A stretch of 7,159 nucleotides of DNA, from the NCBI GenBank assembly GCA_905236375.1, contig CAJOOW010000070.1, forward strand, positions 1-7,159. The letters are read 5' to 3'. Source of the DNA: an uncultured Alphaproteobacteria bacterium (lineage in GTDB: Bacteria; Pseudomonadota; Alphaproteobacteria; RUG11792). Made by a program: the position numbers and the translations under genes. Positions 1 to 6,534 of the stretch are shown here, piece by piece. The first letter of the stretch is position 1. Every line of letters begins with the position of its first letter. The notes under the pieces were generated by a model, which made no database searches, was not told where the DNA came from, and saw only the letters and a program-made list of their open reading frames with translations.

Positions 1-49
1 AGGGTTGACCGGTCCAGAGCCGGTAGTTCTACCGCTAAACTATCTCCCA
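1..49 (-). tRNA. tRNA-Gln (anticodon CUG), partial at window edge
   Basis: Read on the minus strand from 49 to 1, the sequence folds as the first 49 nt of a tRNA. It has acceptor strand TGGGAGA, TA at positions 8-9, and a D stem GTTT/GAAC closing an AGCGGTA loop. The anticodon stem is ACCGG/CCGGT around the loop CTCTGGA, with U33 and anticodon CUG, which reads the Gln codon CAG. The initial U is typical of bacterial tRNA-Gln. The variable loop begins at the window edge; the T arm and 3' acceptor strand lie outside, so integrity of the 3' end cannot be judged. Confidence 0.93.
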
Positions 50-59
50 ATCTCCTTTT

Positions 60-88
60 ATCATACATAATTTTTTGCATCTTTTCAA
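60..88 (-). promoter_or_regulatory. sigma70-type promoter of the tRNA-Gln gene
   Basis: On the minus strand, TTGAAA (plus 83-88) and TATGAT (plus 60-65) are separated by exactly 17 nt. Transcription would start near position 53, about four nucleotides before the mature tRNA 5' end. This tRNA unit is divergent from the cyclase operon. Confidence 0.6.
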
Positions 89-112
89 GAAAACCGAGTT
101 TTTCCGTTTTCG

Positions 113-128
113 TTAACAAAAAATTAAC
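113..128 (+). promoter_or_regulatory. CtrA-type box TTAA-N7-TTAAC
   Basis: TTAA at 113-116, seven bases, then TTAAC at 124-128 matches the full alphaproteobacterial CtrA consensus TTAA(N7)TTAAC exactly. Its second half overlaps the candidate -35 hexamer of the cyclase operon, a usual position for CtrA sites at activated promoters. The match is seen directly. Binding is inferred, and AT-rich intergenic DNA raises the chance of a coincidental match. Confidence 0.5.
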
Positions 129-151
129 ATATATCGTTTAGAATTTAATAT
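124..151 (+). promoter_or_regulatory. candidate promoter of the cyclase operon
   Basis: TTAACA (124-129) and TAATAT (146-151) are 16 nt apart, giving a leader of about 35 nt before the ATG at 194. A competing -10 is TAGAAT (139-144), which lacks a good -35 at normal spacing. The -35 is weak, consistent with a promoter that needs an activator such as CtrA. Confidence 0.35.
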
Positions 152-193
152 GGATGGATAGGATTTTCATACCGCAATGCATTCGGAGAGAAT

Positions 194-2353
194 ATGAAGA
201 TTTTCAATGGAATCAGAAAAAGGAAATTAAGATTTGATATTCTCGCGACATTTTCTATGTTGCTGTGCATCACTGTTGCTTGTGAAATTTTCTATTCCAA
301 CAATGCAAACAAAGAAATCATATTAAGGCTCGAAAAAGATCACTATTCCAAAAAAGTCGCTGAGATGTCCTCTAAGTGGCTAAATTCCTACTTTAAACAA
401 ATCGAATTGATCATAAGCATATTATCAAAAAATGATGTTTTTGTTAATGGCAAGCTGGGATTTGCAGATTTTGAAGAATTGTTTAAAGAGGGGCTTGAAA
501 AAACGCCTTTTGCTTTAAGTTATTATGTTGGATTTAAGGATGACACGTATTTGCAGGTTTTTCATCCTAATAATACGCATCAACTTAACACATTTCGTTC
601 GAATCCTTCTAAAGCTCTTCCCGATTATGTTTCATATGCCATCCAGCGAATGGAGAAGAAGGATGGTTTAAAGATTTCAGAAAGCTGGGATTATTTTGAT
701 AAAGATTTTTCTCATATCACTAATGAATATCTTGAAAATGCATCTTTCGTTCCCAAAAAAAGAGTATGGTATATCCATGCCGAGCAAGAAAAAAAGCCGA
801 TTTGGACTGATGTTTATGTTTTTGAAATAACACATCTTCCTGGAATTACAGTTGCAAGTCCTATTATTGAAGAAAAAACAGGGGAAGTTGAGGGAGTAAT
901 TGCTGTTGATTTTGTTATTGAGGAATTTAAAGAACTTTTATCAACAGTGAAAGCGACAGAAAGATCTAGCGTTCGTTTGATTAATAGCAAAAATGAAATT
1001 GTCGCATCAACTTTTGATGATGATAAATTTAAAACAGAGGAAAATGGAACAGTAGTTCTTCCCAAGATTGTTGATACAGATGATGAGGTTTTAGCTGGGG
1101 CAGCAAAAGGACTTCTTGGAACAAATGATTCTCATGTTACGCATAAAGCGCCAAACGGAGCTGAGTATGTTGCTTATATGCAAAAACTTGATAGAGTTCC
1201 TTTTTCCCTGCTTATGATAACGCCACTTGCTGACTTTACCGATGATTTTGATCAGATTAGTCACAGCATGGCTCTTTTATCCATTTTGATTTTCCTAATT
1301 GCTTCAGGAGTCGTATTTTGCTTTTCGAGAACTCTTTCAAAACCTATTACTGAACTCTGCAAATCTGCCACAGCCATTGGTGCTATGAATTGGAATCATT
1401 ATTCTATTCCTCCAAAATCAAGGTTATTGGAAATAAGAGATCTTTCATCTGCTATGGATTCGATGCGACTTAGCATTTTTACGTTTTCTAAATATGCACC
1501 AAAAGATTTAGTTAAGAAATTATTAAAAAATGAAACAAAAGCTGAAATAGGAGGAAGAACAAGAGAAGTAACCATGTTTTTCTCAGATATTGAAAAATTC
1601 ACTACAGTTTCCGAGAAGCTTCCAGCAGAATATCTTGTTCTTCATCTTTCGGAATACTTTAACGAATTAACAAACAACATCATATCTCATCAAGGAACAA
1701 TTGATAAATATATTGGAGATTCAATAATGGCTATGTGGGGAGCTCCAAATTCTGATGAAGATCAAGTTATGCATGCTTGTGAAGCTGCTTTGGATTGCCA
1801 AAGAATTCTTGATGAATTAGCAAAAAAATGGCAACCTCTCGGAAAGCCGCCACTTCCAACAAGGATCGGCCTTCATACAGGACAAGCAATCGTTGGAAAT
1901 GTTGGTTCCGCAGATAGAATGAATTTTACGGCTATAGGAAGTACTGTTGACATAGCCTCTAATTTGGAAGGCGTTAATAAAATTTATGGAACGAAAATTT
2001 TGGCATCTGGAGCAGTCGAAGAAAAAGCTAGAAGCAAGATTCTTTTTAGGATTATCGATAAAATAGCATTTGAGGGAATAAATTCTGATATCACTATATA
2101 TGAACCTCTTTGTGCTTTAAAAAATGCAAATGATATGTATTATGATTTAATGGAACTTTGCACAAAATCCAAAGAAGCATTTGAATTATTTCAAGCTCAT
2201 AAATTTGAAGAAGCTCTAAAGCTTTATAAAGAAATTATGAAACTGTTTCCAGAAAGGAAAAGTTCCGTTCTCCCTCTTGTTGAGCGCTGTGAAAAATTTA
2301 TAAAAACTCCTCCTAAAAATTGGAACGGAGTTAATTTTCTTGGAGATAGATGA
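194..2353 (+). CDS. Cache/HAMP class III adenylyl cyclase, C1-like subunit (lacks transition-state Asn and Arg)
   Basis: This 719-aa inner-membrane receptor cyclase would make cAMP from ATP in response to a periplasmic ligand. It has TM1 at about 14-35, a periplasmic double-Cache domain at about 40-350, TM2 at about 359-377, HAMP at about 378-430, a class III cyclase domain at about 452-640, and a helical TPR-like tail at about 660-719. Both metal-binding aspartates are present (D465 in FFSD, D509 in YIGD), as are the adenine-pocket Lys (K505) and Thr (T579); Thr at that site marks class IIIb. The transition-state Asn is D586 and the catalytic Arg is N590, so a homodimer should be inactive or very weak. 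In the Cache domain R190, W192, Y193, Y208 and D239 line up with the amino-acid-binding dCache motif, but its first Tyr is F185. The ATG follows GGAG at 185-188 by 5 nt. The gene overlaps the next by 4 nt. The domain call is secure; the subunit role is inference. Confidence 0.93.
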   Translation: MKIFNGIRKRKLRFDILATFSMLLCITVACEIFYSNNANKEIILRLEKDHYSKKVAEMSSKWLNSYFKQIELIISILSKNDVFVNGKLGFADFEELFKEGLEKTPFALSYYVGFKDDTYLQVFHPNNTHQLNTFRSNPSKALPDYVSYAIQRMEKKDGLKISESWDYFDKDFSHITNEYLENASFVPKKRVWYIHAEQEKKPIWTDVYVFEITHLPGITVASPIIEEKTGEVEGVIAVDFVIEEFKELLSTVKATERSSVRLINSKNEIVASTFDDDKFKTEENGTVVLPKIVDTDDEVLAGAAKGLLGTNDSHVTHKAPNGAEYVAYMQKLDRVPFSLLMITPLADFTDDFDQISHSMALLSILIFLIASGVVFCFSRTLSKPITELCKSATAIGAMNWNHYSIPPKSRLLEIRDLSSAMDSMRLSIFTFSKYAPKDLVKKLLKNETKAEIGGRTREVTMFFSDIEKFTTVSEKLPAEYLVLHLSEYFNELTNNIISHQGTIDKYIGDSIMAMWGAPNSDEDQVMHACEAALDCQRILDELAKKWQPLGKPPLPTRIGLHTGQAIVGNVGSADRMNFTAIGSTVDIASNLEGVNKIYGTKILASGAVEEKARSKILFRIIDKIAFEGINSDITIYEPLCALKNANDMYYDLMELCTKSKEAFELFQAHKFEEALKLYKEIMKLFPERKSSVLPLVERCEKFIKTPPKNWNGVNFLGDR

Positions 2354-2355
2354 TG
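2342..2355 (+). promoter_or_regulatory. RBS and double ATG coupling the two cyclase genes
   Basis: GGAG at 2342-2345 lies inside the end of the first cyclase gene. Two in-frame ATGs follow, at 2350 (4 nt spacing, overlapping the TGA as ATGA) and 2353 (7 nt spacing, the better distance). A third ATG at 2359 is 13 nt away. Either of the first two starts gives coupled translation and near-equal output of the two proteins. Confidence 0.7.
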
Positions 2356-4530
2356 AAAATGCATATTTTTGAAAATATAAAGCTAAGGTATGGAATTCTT
2401 GCTATTTTCTCATCTTTATTGTGTTTGGTTGTCGTTTCTGAAATTTTCTATTCTTCAAAGGCGCACAAAGAACTTGTTTTGCGATTTGAAAAAGATCACT
2501 ATTCAAAGAAAATTTCACAAATGGCAGCGAATTGGTTGAATTCTTATTTTAAACAGATCGAACTTGTTGTCAGCATACTTTCACGAAATAGTGTGATAGA
2601 TGAAGTCGGAAATTTGAACTTCAATGATTTTGAAGAGTTGTTCAAAAAAGGACTGACAGAAACTCCATTTACCACTGGGTTTTATGTGACTTTTAAAGAT
2701 GGTTCTATGCTCCAAATTATGAAATTGAATCATCTAGATGGGAAAATGTTCTATAGAACAGAACGTGAAAAATCTCTGCCAAGTTATGCTTCTTATGCTT
2801 TAAGAAGGTTGTTTGGAGATGATCAAGGAAGGGAACATTGGGAATATTTAAATAGTGATCTATCATTGATAAGCAAAGAAATTGAGGAGGATACTACTTA
2901 TGATCCGAGAAAAAGAGGCTGGTATACCCAGGCAGCTCAGAGTAGTATTCAATTTCAAGACAATATACATATTACTTGGAGTGACGCGTATGTATTTAAT
3001 TCAACAAGACGTCCAGGAATTACTGTCTCAAGGCCAATTGTTACGAAAAATGAGGCAGAAATTGACGGGGTTTTATCAGTTGATTTTGATCTTGAAGAGT
3101 TTAAAAAGCTTTTGGTAAATATCAAGCCAACTGAGAAATCCAGTGTTCGTTTAATAAATAATAAAAATGAAGTACTAGCATCAACTTTTGGGGATGACAC
3201 ATTTAAAATTGAAAAAAATGAAACTGTTGTTCTTCCTAAAATTACAGAGACCCAAGATGAAATCTTAAAAAAAGCTGCGGAGAAGCTTTTAGCAACTGAT
3301 GAAACTATCAGCGCTTATAAGATCAAAAACGGGAAAGAATATTTGGCGTCTATGCAAAAATTGAATGATGTTCCTTTTTCAATCCTCATGATAACTCCTC
3401 AATCTGATTTTATAAGCAGTTTTGAAGCTGTTCAAAAAAGCATGTTCTTGATATCGATTTTTGTCTTTTTGGCCTCATCACTGGCCGTTATATGGTTATC
3501 CAGGCGTATTTCAGATCCAATTGCCAAATTATGTAAATCGGCTATGGCTATTGGAAACATGGACCTCGAGAACTATCCAATGCCTCCAAATTCCGATATT
3601 TTAGAAATCCAAGAGCTTTCAAAGGCTGTCGATTCAATGAAACTTAGCATTTCGACATTTTCAAAATATGCTCCAAAAGACTTGGTTAGAAAGCTTTTAA
3701 GCACCGAAACAAAAGCTGAAATCGGAGGAAAAACAAAAGAAATAACATTATTTTTCTCTCATATTGACAAATTTGCTTTAGTTTCTGAAAGACTTCCTGC
3801 TGAATATCTAATTTTCCATTTATCGGAATATTTTGATGAACTTACCAAGATAATAATGGAAAATCAAGGAACAATAGACAAATACATGGGGGATTCTATA
3901 ATGGCATTATGGGGAGCTCCGAATCCTGACGAAGATCAAGTTATGCACGCTTGTGAGGCTGCTTTAAATTGCCAGGAAATTTTAAAAAAGTTAGAGAAAA
4001 AATGGGATCCGCTCGGGAAACCGTCACTTCCAACAAGAATAGGACTTCACACTGGGCAAGCTATTGTTGGAAATATCGGCTCTGAAGACAGAATGAATTT
4101 TACCGCGATTGGAGATTCAGTAAATATTGCCTCGCGTTTAGAAGGAGCTAATAAGGTTTATGGAACGAAAATTTTGGCATCTGAATTTGTTGAAGAAAAG
4201 GCAAGAAGCAAGATTCTTTTTAGAGTTATCGATCGAATAGCGGTCAAGGGAAAGAACTTTGGAATTACGATTTATGAACCAATTTGTTCTATCAAAAACG
4301 CGGATGATAAGTATTATAAGTTGATGGAGCTCTGCTCAAAATCTAAAGAAGCATTTGAATTATTTCAAGCCAGAAAATTTAAGGATGCATTGAGACTTTA
4401 TCTGGAGTTGGCAGAATCTTTCCCGGAGAGAATACAATCAATTACGCCAACTATTGAGCGTTGCAAACAATTTATTAAGACTCCACCATCGAGAGATTGG
4501 GATGGAATAAATTATCTGACAAAAAAATAA
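2350..4530 (+). CDS. Cache/HAMP class III adenylyl cyclase, C2-like subunit (lacks first metal-binding Asp)
   Basis: This 726-aa paralogue of the upstream gene has the same order: TM1 at about 14-33, double-Cache domain at about 40-355, TM2 at about 365-383, HAMP at about 384-436, cyclase domain at about 458-645, helical tail. By eye, roughly three-quarters of cyclase-domain residues match the upstream protein. Here the transition-state pair is intact (N592, R596), with the adenine-pocket K511 and T585 and the second metal Asp D515. The first metal Asp, however, is H471 (FFSH; CAT at 3760-3762, one base from GAT). A homodimer therefore lacks a normal metal site, while pairing with the upstream protein restores one full site. 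The Cache motif Y184, R189, W191, Y192, Y214, D245 resembles amino-acid-binding dCache domains. There is a 10-residue insertion around 198-208 relative to the upstream protein. No strong terminator follows. Translation from 2353 instead would drop one Met. Confidence 0.93.
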   Translation: MMKMHIFENIKLRYGILAIFSSLLCLVVVSEIFYSSKAHKELVLRFEKDHYSKKISQMAANWLNSYFKQIELVVSILSRNSVIDEVGNLNFNDFEELFKKGLTETPFTTGFYVTFKDGSMLQIMKLNHLDGKMFYRTEREKSLPSYASYALRRLFGDDQGREHWEYLNSDLSLISKEIEEDTTYDPRKRGWYTQAAQSSIQFQDNIHITWSDAYVFNSTRRPGITVSRPIVTKNEAEIDGVLSVDFDLEEFKKLLVNIKPTEKSSVRLINNKNEVLASTFGDDTFKIEKNETVVLPKITETQDEILKKAAEKLLATDETISAYKIKNGKEYLASMQKLNDVPFSILMITPQSDFISSFEAVQKSMFLISIFVFLASSLAVIWLSRRISDPIAKLCKSAMAIGNMDLENYPMPPNSDILEIQELSKAVDSMKLSISTFSKYAPKDLVRKLLSTETKAEIGGKTKEITLFFSHIDKFALVSERLPAEYLIFHLSEYFDELTKIIMENQGTIDKYMGDSIMALWGAPNPDEDQVMHACEAALNCQEILKKLEKKWDPLGKPSLPTRIGLHTGQAIVGNIGSEDRMNFTAIGDSVNIASRLEGANKVYGTKILASEFVEEKARSKILFRVIDRIAVKGKNFGITIYEPICSIKNADDKYYKLMELCSKSKEAFELFQARKFKDALRLYLELAESFPERIQSITPTIERCKQFIKTPPSRDWDGINYLTKK

Positions 4531-4549
4531 AAATAAATGTTTTAACATG

Positions 4550-4571
4550 TTGAAATGAAATAAGATTTCAA
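4550..4571. repeat. weak inverted repeat after the cyclase operon
   Basis: TTGAAAT (4550-4556) and ATTTCAA (4565-4571) form a 7-bp AT-rich stem with an 8-nt loop, 20 nt after the second cyclase stop. No T-run follows, so it is a poor intrinsic terminator. It may be an RNA 3'-end element or chance. Confidence 0.25.
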
Positions 4572-4684
4572 TCTTCAATGCAGGATTTTAGGCAATGGAT
4601 TCCAACTATTGTTACCTTAACATAAATGGGCAATGCATTAATACGCAATTCTGGAAAGAAAAAATTTTTATATTAGTAATTTTT

Positions 4685-4731
4685 TTGTTGCATTATCTTT
4701 CGTTTTATATTAAAAATGTATACATGATAAT
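4685..4731 (+). promoter_or_regulatory. probable mucR-like promoter region with a 10-bp palindrome
   Basis: The region upstream of the MucR-like gene is strongly AT-rich and offers several weak -10 boxes: TATATT (4706-4711), TATACA (4719-4724, preceded by TG at 4717-4718) and GATAAT (4726-4731). The best -35 match, TTGTTG (4685-4690), sits 15 nt before the first. A perfect palindrome ATGTATACAT occupies 4716-4725 across these boxes and could be an operator, for example for autoregulation. No single arrangement is convincing. Confidence 0.3.
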
Positions 4732-4760
4732 TGTTATTTTAACTACAATGGAGTTTTAAA

Positions 4761-5192
4761 ATGTCAGAAAACCTAAACCCTCAAGAAGTTATGGCGTATG
4801 TTACAGAAATTGCTTCCGCCTATTTATCTCTCAATGAAGTTCAATCAGAAGAACTTCCAGAGGTTATTAAAAAGATTTTTTCAGGTGTTGTCGATGTTAT
4901 GAGAGAAGCGACGAGTTTGAAGAATCGTCCAGCATTAACGCCTGCTGTTCCTGTTGAGGAATCAGTTCACGACGATTATATTGTTTGTCTCGAAGATGGA
5001 AAAAAGCTTCAAATGCTAAAAAGACATTTAAGCACTGTCTACAATATGACCGTTGAACAATACAGAGAAAGATGGGCTCTTCCACCTGATTATCCAGCTG
5101 TTTCGCCAAACTACGCAAAAAGACGTAGCGAAATTGCTAAGACGACAGGTTTGGGAAGTTCAGGAGGCAGAAAAAAGCTAAAAGTTGCTTAA
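4761..5192 (+). CDS. MucR/Ros-family transcriptional regulator with degenerate zinc site
   Basis: This 143-aa protein is a typical MucR/Ros size. The N-terminal part (about 1-55) is helical, as in the oligomerisation region of the family. The DNA-binding domain spans about 72-132, with the signatures YIVCLEDGKK, LKRHL, YRERW, LPPDYP and SPNYAKRR. The tail is basic (RKKLK at 137-141). MucR proteins are cytoplasmic regulators that bind AT-rich DNA, often as H-NS-like silencers of surface, exopolysaccharide and virulence genes. Zinc ligands by alignment are C76, D79 and H89, but the usual second His is V93, followed by Y94, so zinc binding is probably lost. Some MucR/Ros relatives are known to fold without zinc. 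GGAG at 4750-4753 gives 7-nt spacing to the ATG, and an intrinsic terminator follows the stop. The family call is secure; targets are unknown. Confidence 0.93.
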   Translation: MSENLNPQEVMAYVTEIASAYLSLNEVQSEELPEVIKKIFSGVVDVMREATSLKNRPALTPAVPVEESVHDDYIVCLEDGKKLQMLKRHLSTVYNMTVEQYRERWALPPDYPAVSPNYAKRRSEIAKTTGLGSSGGRKKLKVA

Positions 5193-5221
5193 ATCTGCAC
5201 TTAATGTATAAATAATAATTG

Positions 5222-5254
5222 CCTCAGCAAGGCTTCTTGCTGAGGTTTCTTCTT
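5222..5254 (+). terminator. intrinsic terminator after the MucR-like gene
   Basis: CCTCAGCAAG (5222-5231) and CTTGCTGAGG (5236-5245) form a perfect 10-bp stem with a GCTT tetraloop, followed by TTTCTTCTT. It begins 30 nt after the stop codon and isolates the regulator from the downstream genes. Confidence 0.92.
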
Positions 5255-5255
5255 A

Positions 5256-5391
5256 TGGAACGAAACAAATTTTTAAAAACTTTTGAATAAAATTTTATCA
5301 AAAAATAAACAATATTTTTAAAAAGTTAATGTAACTAGAATTTTAATATCATGAAACAAAAAATAATTTCTAAAAAACTTAACATTTTTTG
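5256..5391. other. very AT-rich intergenic DNA upstream of the exported-protein genes
   Basis: No gene is visible here. The stretch is mostly A and T, with many A and T runs and TpA steps, and holds a TTAACAT element at 5379-5385 just upstream of the next promoter. Such DNA is the preferred substrate of MucR-type silencers, so regulation by the neighbouring protein is plausible but not shown. Confidence 0.4.
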
Positions 5392-5419
5392 TTGACTTAT
5401 TTATTTTAATGTTTATAAT
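5392..5419 (+). promoter_or_regulatory. near-consensus sigma70 promoter for the exported coiled-coil genes
   Basis: TTGACT (5392-5397) and a perfect TATAAT (5414-5419) are 16 nt apart. Transcription would start near 5426, leaving a leader of about 30 nt before the ATG at 5456. This is the strongest protein-gene promoter in the window. Such strength beside AT-rich DNA suits a gene normally held down by a repressor. Confidence 0.75.
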
Positions 5420-5455
5420 AGCGTTTTGTCAGGAGATGATAGGTTTTTTAATTTT

Positions 5456-6529
5456 ATGAAGCAAACGAAGTTTTTGCTAGCACTGTTGATGATTTCTGCG
5501 ACACACGACAGCATGGCGACGGCTCCAATAAATGAGACGCAGCCGTTGTTGGTTGAAGAGCAGAAGTTGGATACGATGCTTAATTTGAATAGAAATCGAA
5601 AAGAATTGAAGAAAGATTGGAAGCGATTGACTGAACCGCAAATTAAGCAATTAGCACGTGAAGCGGCTGATCGAGGTGAGAACAGTAAGAAGCTGAATAA
5701 AACGTTACATGATATTTTTTCATCTGGTTGCTGTTCAGGAAGTAAGTTACCAAAAGCAGCCGAGGATTTTTTGGATGAAGTTGCGAGGATACAAGCGGAA
5801 CGGAGCAAGACTCCTCCGCCGAGTGACTTAGCACTACATCCGGTTTTTGTCTTTAATCGAGCCGATGGAGCGGCAACTGTTTCTTCAAGTTCATCGAATC
5901 TAGAACAGGTGAGCACACCGCAGACACAGAATAGACCTCGTTCCAGAAGCGTTAGTTTCGCAGATTTTCAGAGATCTTTATCACCAGCTCCAATTGTATC
6001 ACAACAGCAAAGTACAAATTCGGATTTTGTGACTCAAGACCAAGTAGAGAAGGCAATAACAGCGACGAGTGAAAAATTTCTTGCTGAGATACAGCGAGTT
6101 AGATCTGCATCCCAAGGCAGAATAAATGCTCTACAAGAGCAAGTTAAATCTCTATCGCAATCATTAGAAAAGGCGCAAGTCGCGACCGCAACGAGGATAA
6201 AAGAAATAACAAGCCAGCTGGAAATAGCTGAGGGTATATTGGCGCAGCTTCAGCAAGAAGAAGAAGAAGTTCACGCGCCGAAAAAGCTGGAACGACAAGA
6301 TGACACGGATTCCGATCCAGATAAAACAAGATTAACTGAATTATCTGGGCGAATAAAGGCGCTTGAAGACGCCATTAGGCTAGATCAAGCTAAAGACATC
6401 TGGACCAAGAATGGCATTGCGAGAAGGATTGATTTTCTATCGCAAGCATTCAGAGCCCTGAATGCGCTAGCAAATACTCACTATCAAAGTGAGTATGCAG
6501 ACCTGTTAAAAAAGAAAGGAAAGGAATAG
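5456..6529 (+). CDS. exported coiled-coil protein of unknown function
   Basis: No family is recognised in this 357-aa protein. It begins with a Sec-type signal peptide (KQTK, then a hydrophobic core at 6-15, likely cut after SMA at 19-21). A charged helical region follows at about 30-115 with a Cys pair (C92, C93). A low-complexity Ser/Pro/Gln/Arg segment spans about 117-190 and includes SR-rich RSRSVS. Long coiled coils run at about 195-270 and 291-312, and the C-terminus is basic. The mature protein is probably periplasmic or secreted; an effector or envelope role is only a guess. The ATG at 5456 is chosen because it opens the signal peptide. The frame stays open to a TTG at 5426, but that lies at the predicted transcription start. 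The AGGAG at 5431-5435 is 20 nt from the ATG, unusually far. The next gene starts 5 nt downstream. Confidence 0.8.
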   Translation: MKQTKFLLALLMISATHDSMATAPINETQPLLVEEQKLDTMLNLNRNRKELKKDWKRLTEPQIKQLAREAADRGENSKKLNKTLHDIFSSGCCSGSKLPKAAEDFLDEVARIQAERSKTPPPSDLALHPVFVFNRADGAATVSSSSSNLEQVSTPQTQNRPRSRSVSFADFQRSLSPAPIVSQQQSTNSDFVTQDQVEKAITATSEKFLAEIQRVRSASQGRINALQEQVKSLSQSLEKAQVATATRIKEITSQLEIAEGILAQLQQEEEEVHAPKKLERQDDTDSDPDKTRLTELSGRIKALEDAIRLDQAKDIWTKNGIARRIDFLSQAFRALNALANTHYQSEYADLLKKKGKE

Positions 6530-6534
6530 AAAAA

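Noticed and set aside
2882..3118. Small plus-strand open frame inside the second cyclase
   Set aside because: Out-of-frame overlap within the conserved Cache domain, with no domain signal of its own.
2350..4530. Second cyclase as a plain decayed pseudogene copy
   Set aside because: The full length is open, every domain is kept, and the single key loss is complementary to the losses in its partner.
174..4639. Ten-base sequence GCAATGCATT shared by 174-183 and 4630-4639
   Set aside because: Some 10-base matches are expected by chance in 7 kb, and the two copies sit at different distances from their genes.
5379..5396. Possible second CtrA box (TTAAC followed by TTGAC)
   Set aside because: The half-sites are nine bases apart, not seven, and the second is TTGAC, better explained as the -35 hexamer.
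5436..5459. Seven-codon leader ORF ending in ATGA over the start of the coiled-coil gene
   Set aside because: The AGGAG abuts its ATG with no spacing, so initiation is unlikely, and an eight-triplet frame arises easily by chance.
5413..5916. 167-aa open frame on the minus strand
   Set aside because: It lies fully opposite the exported coiled-coil gene and its promoter, has unpatterned Ser/Cys-rich composition and no family motif. It is an antisense shadow.
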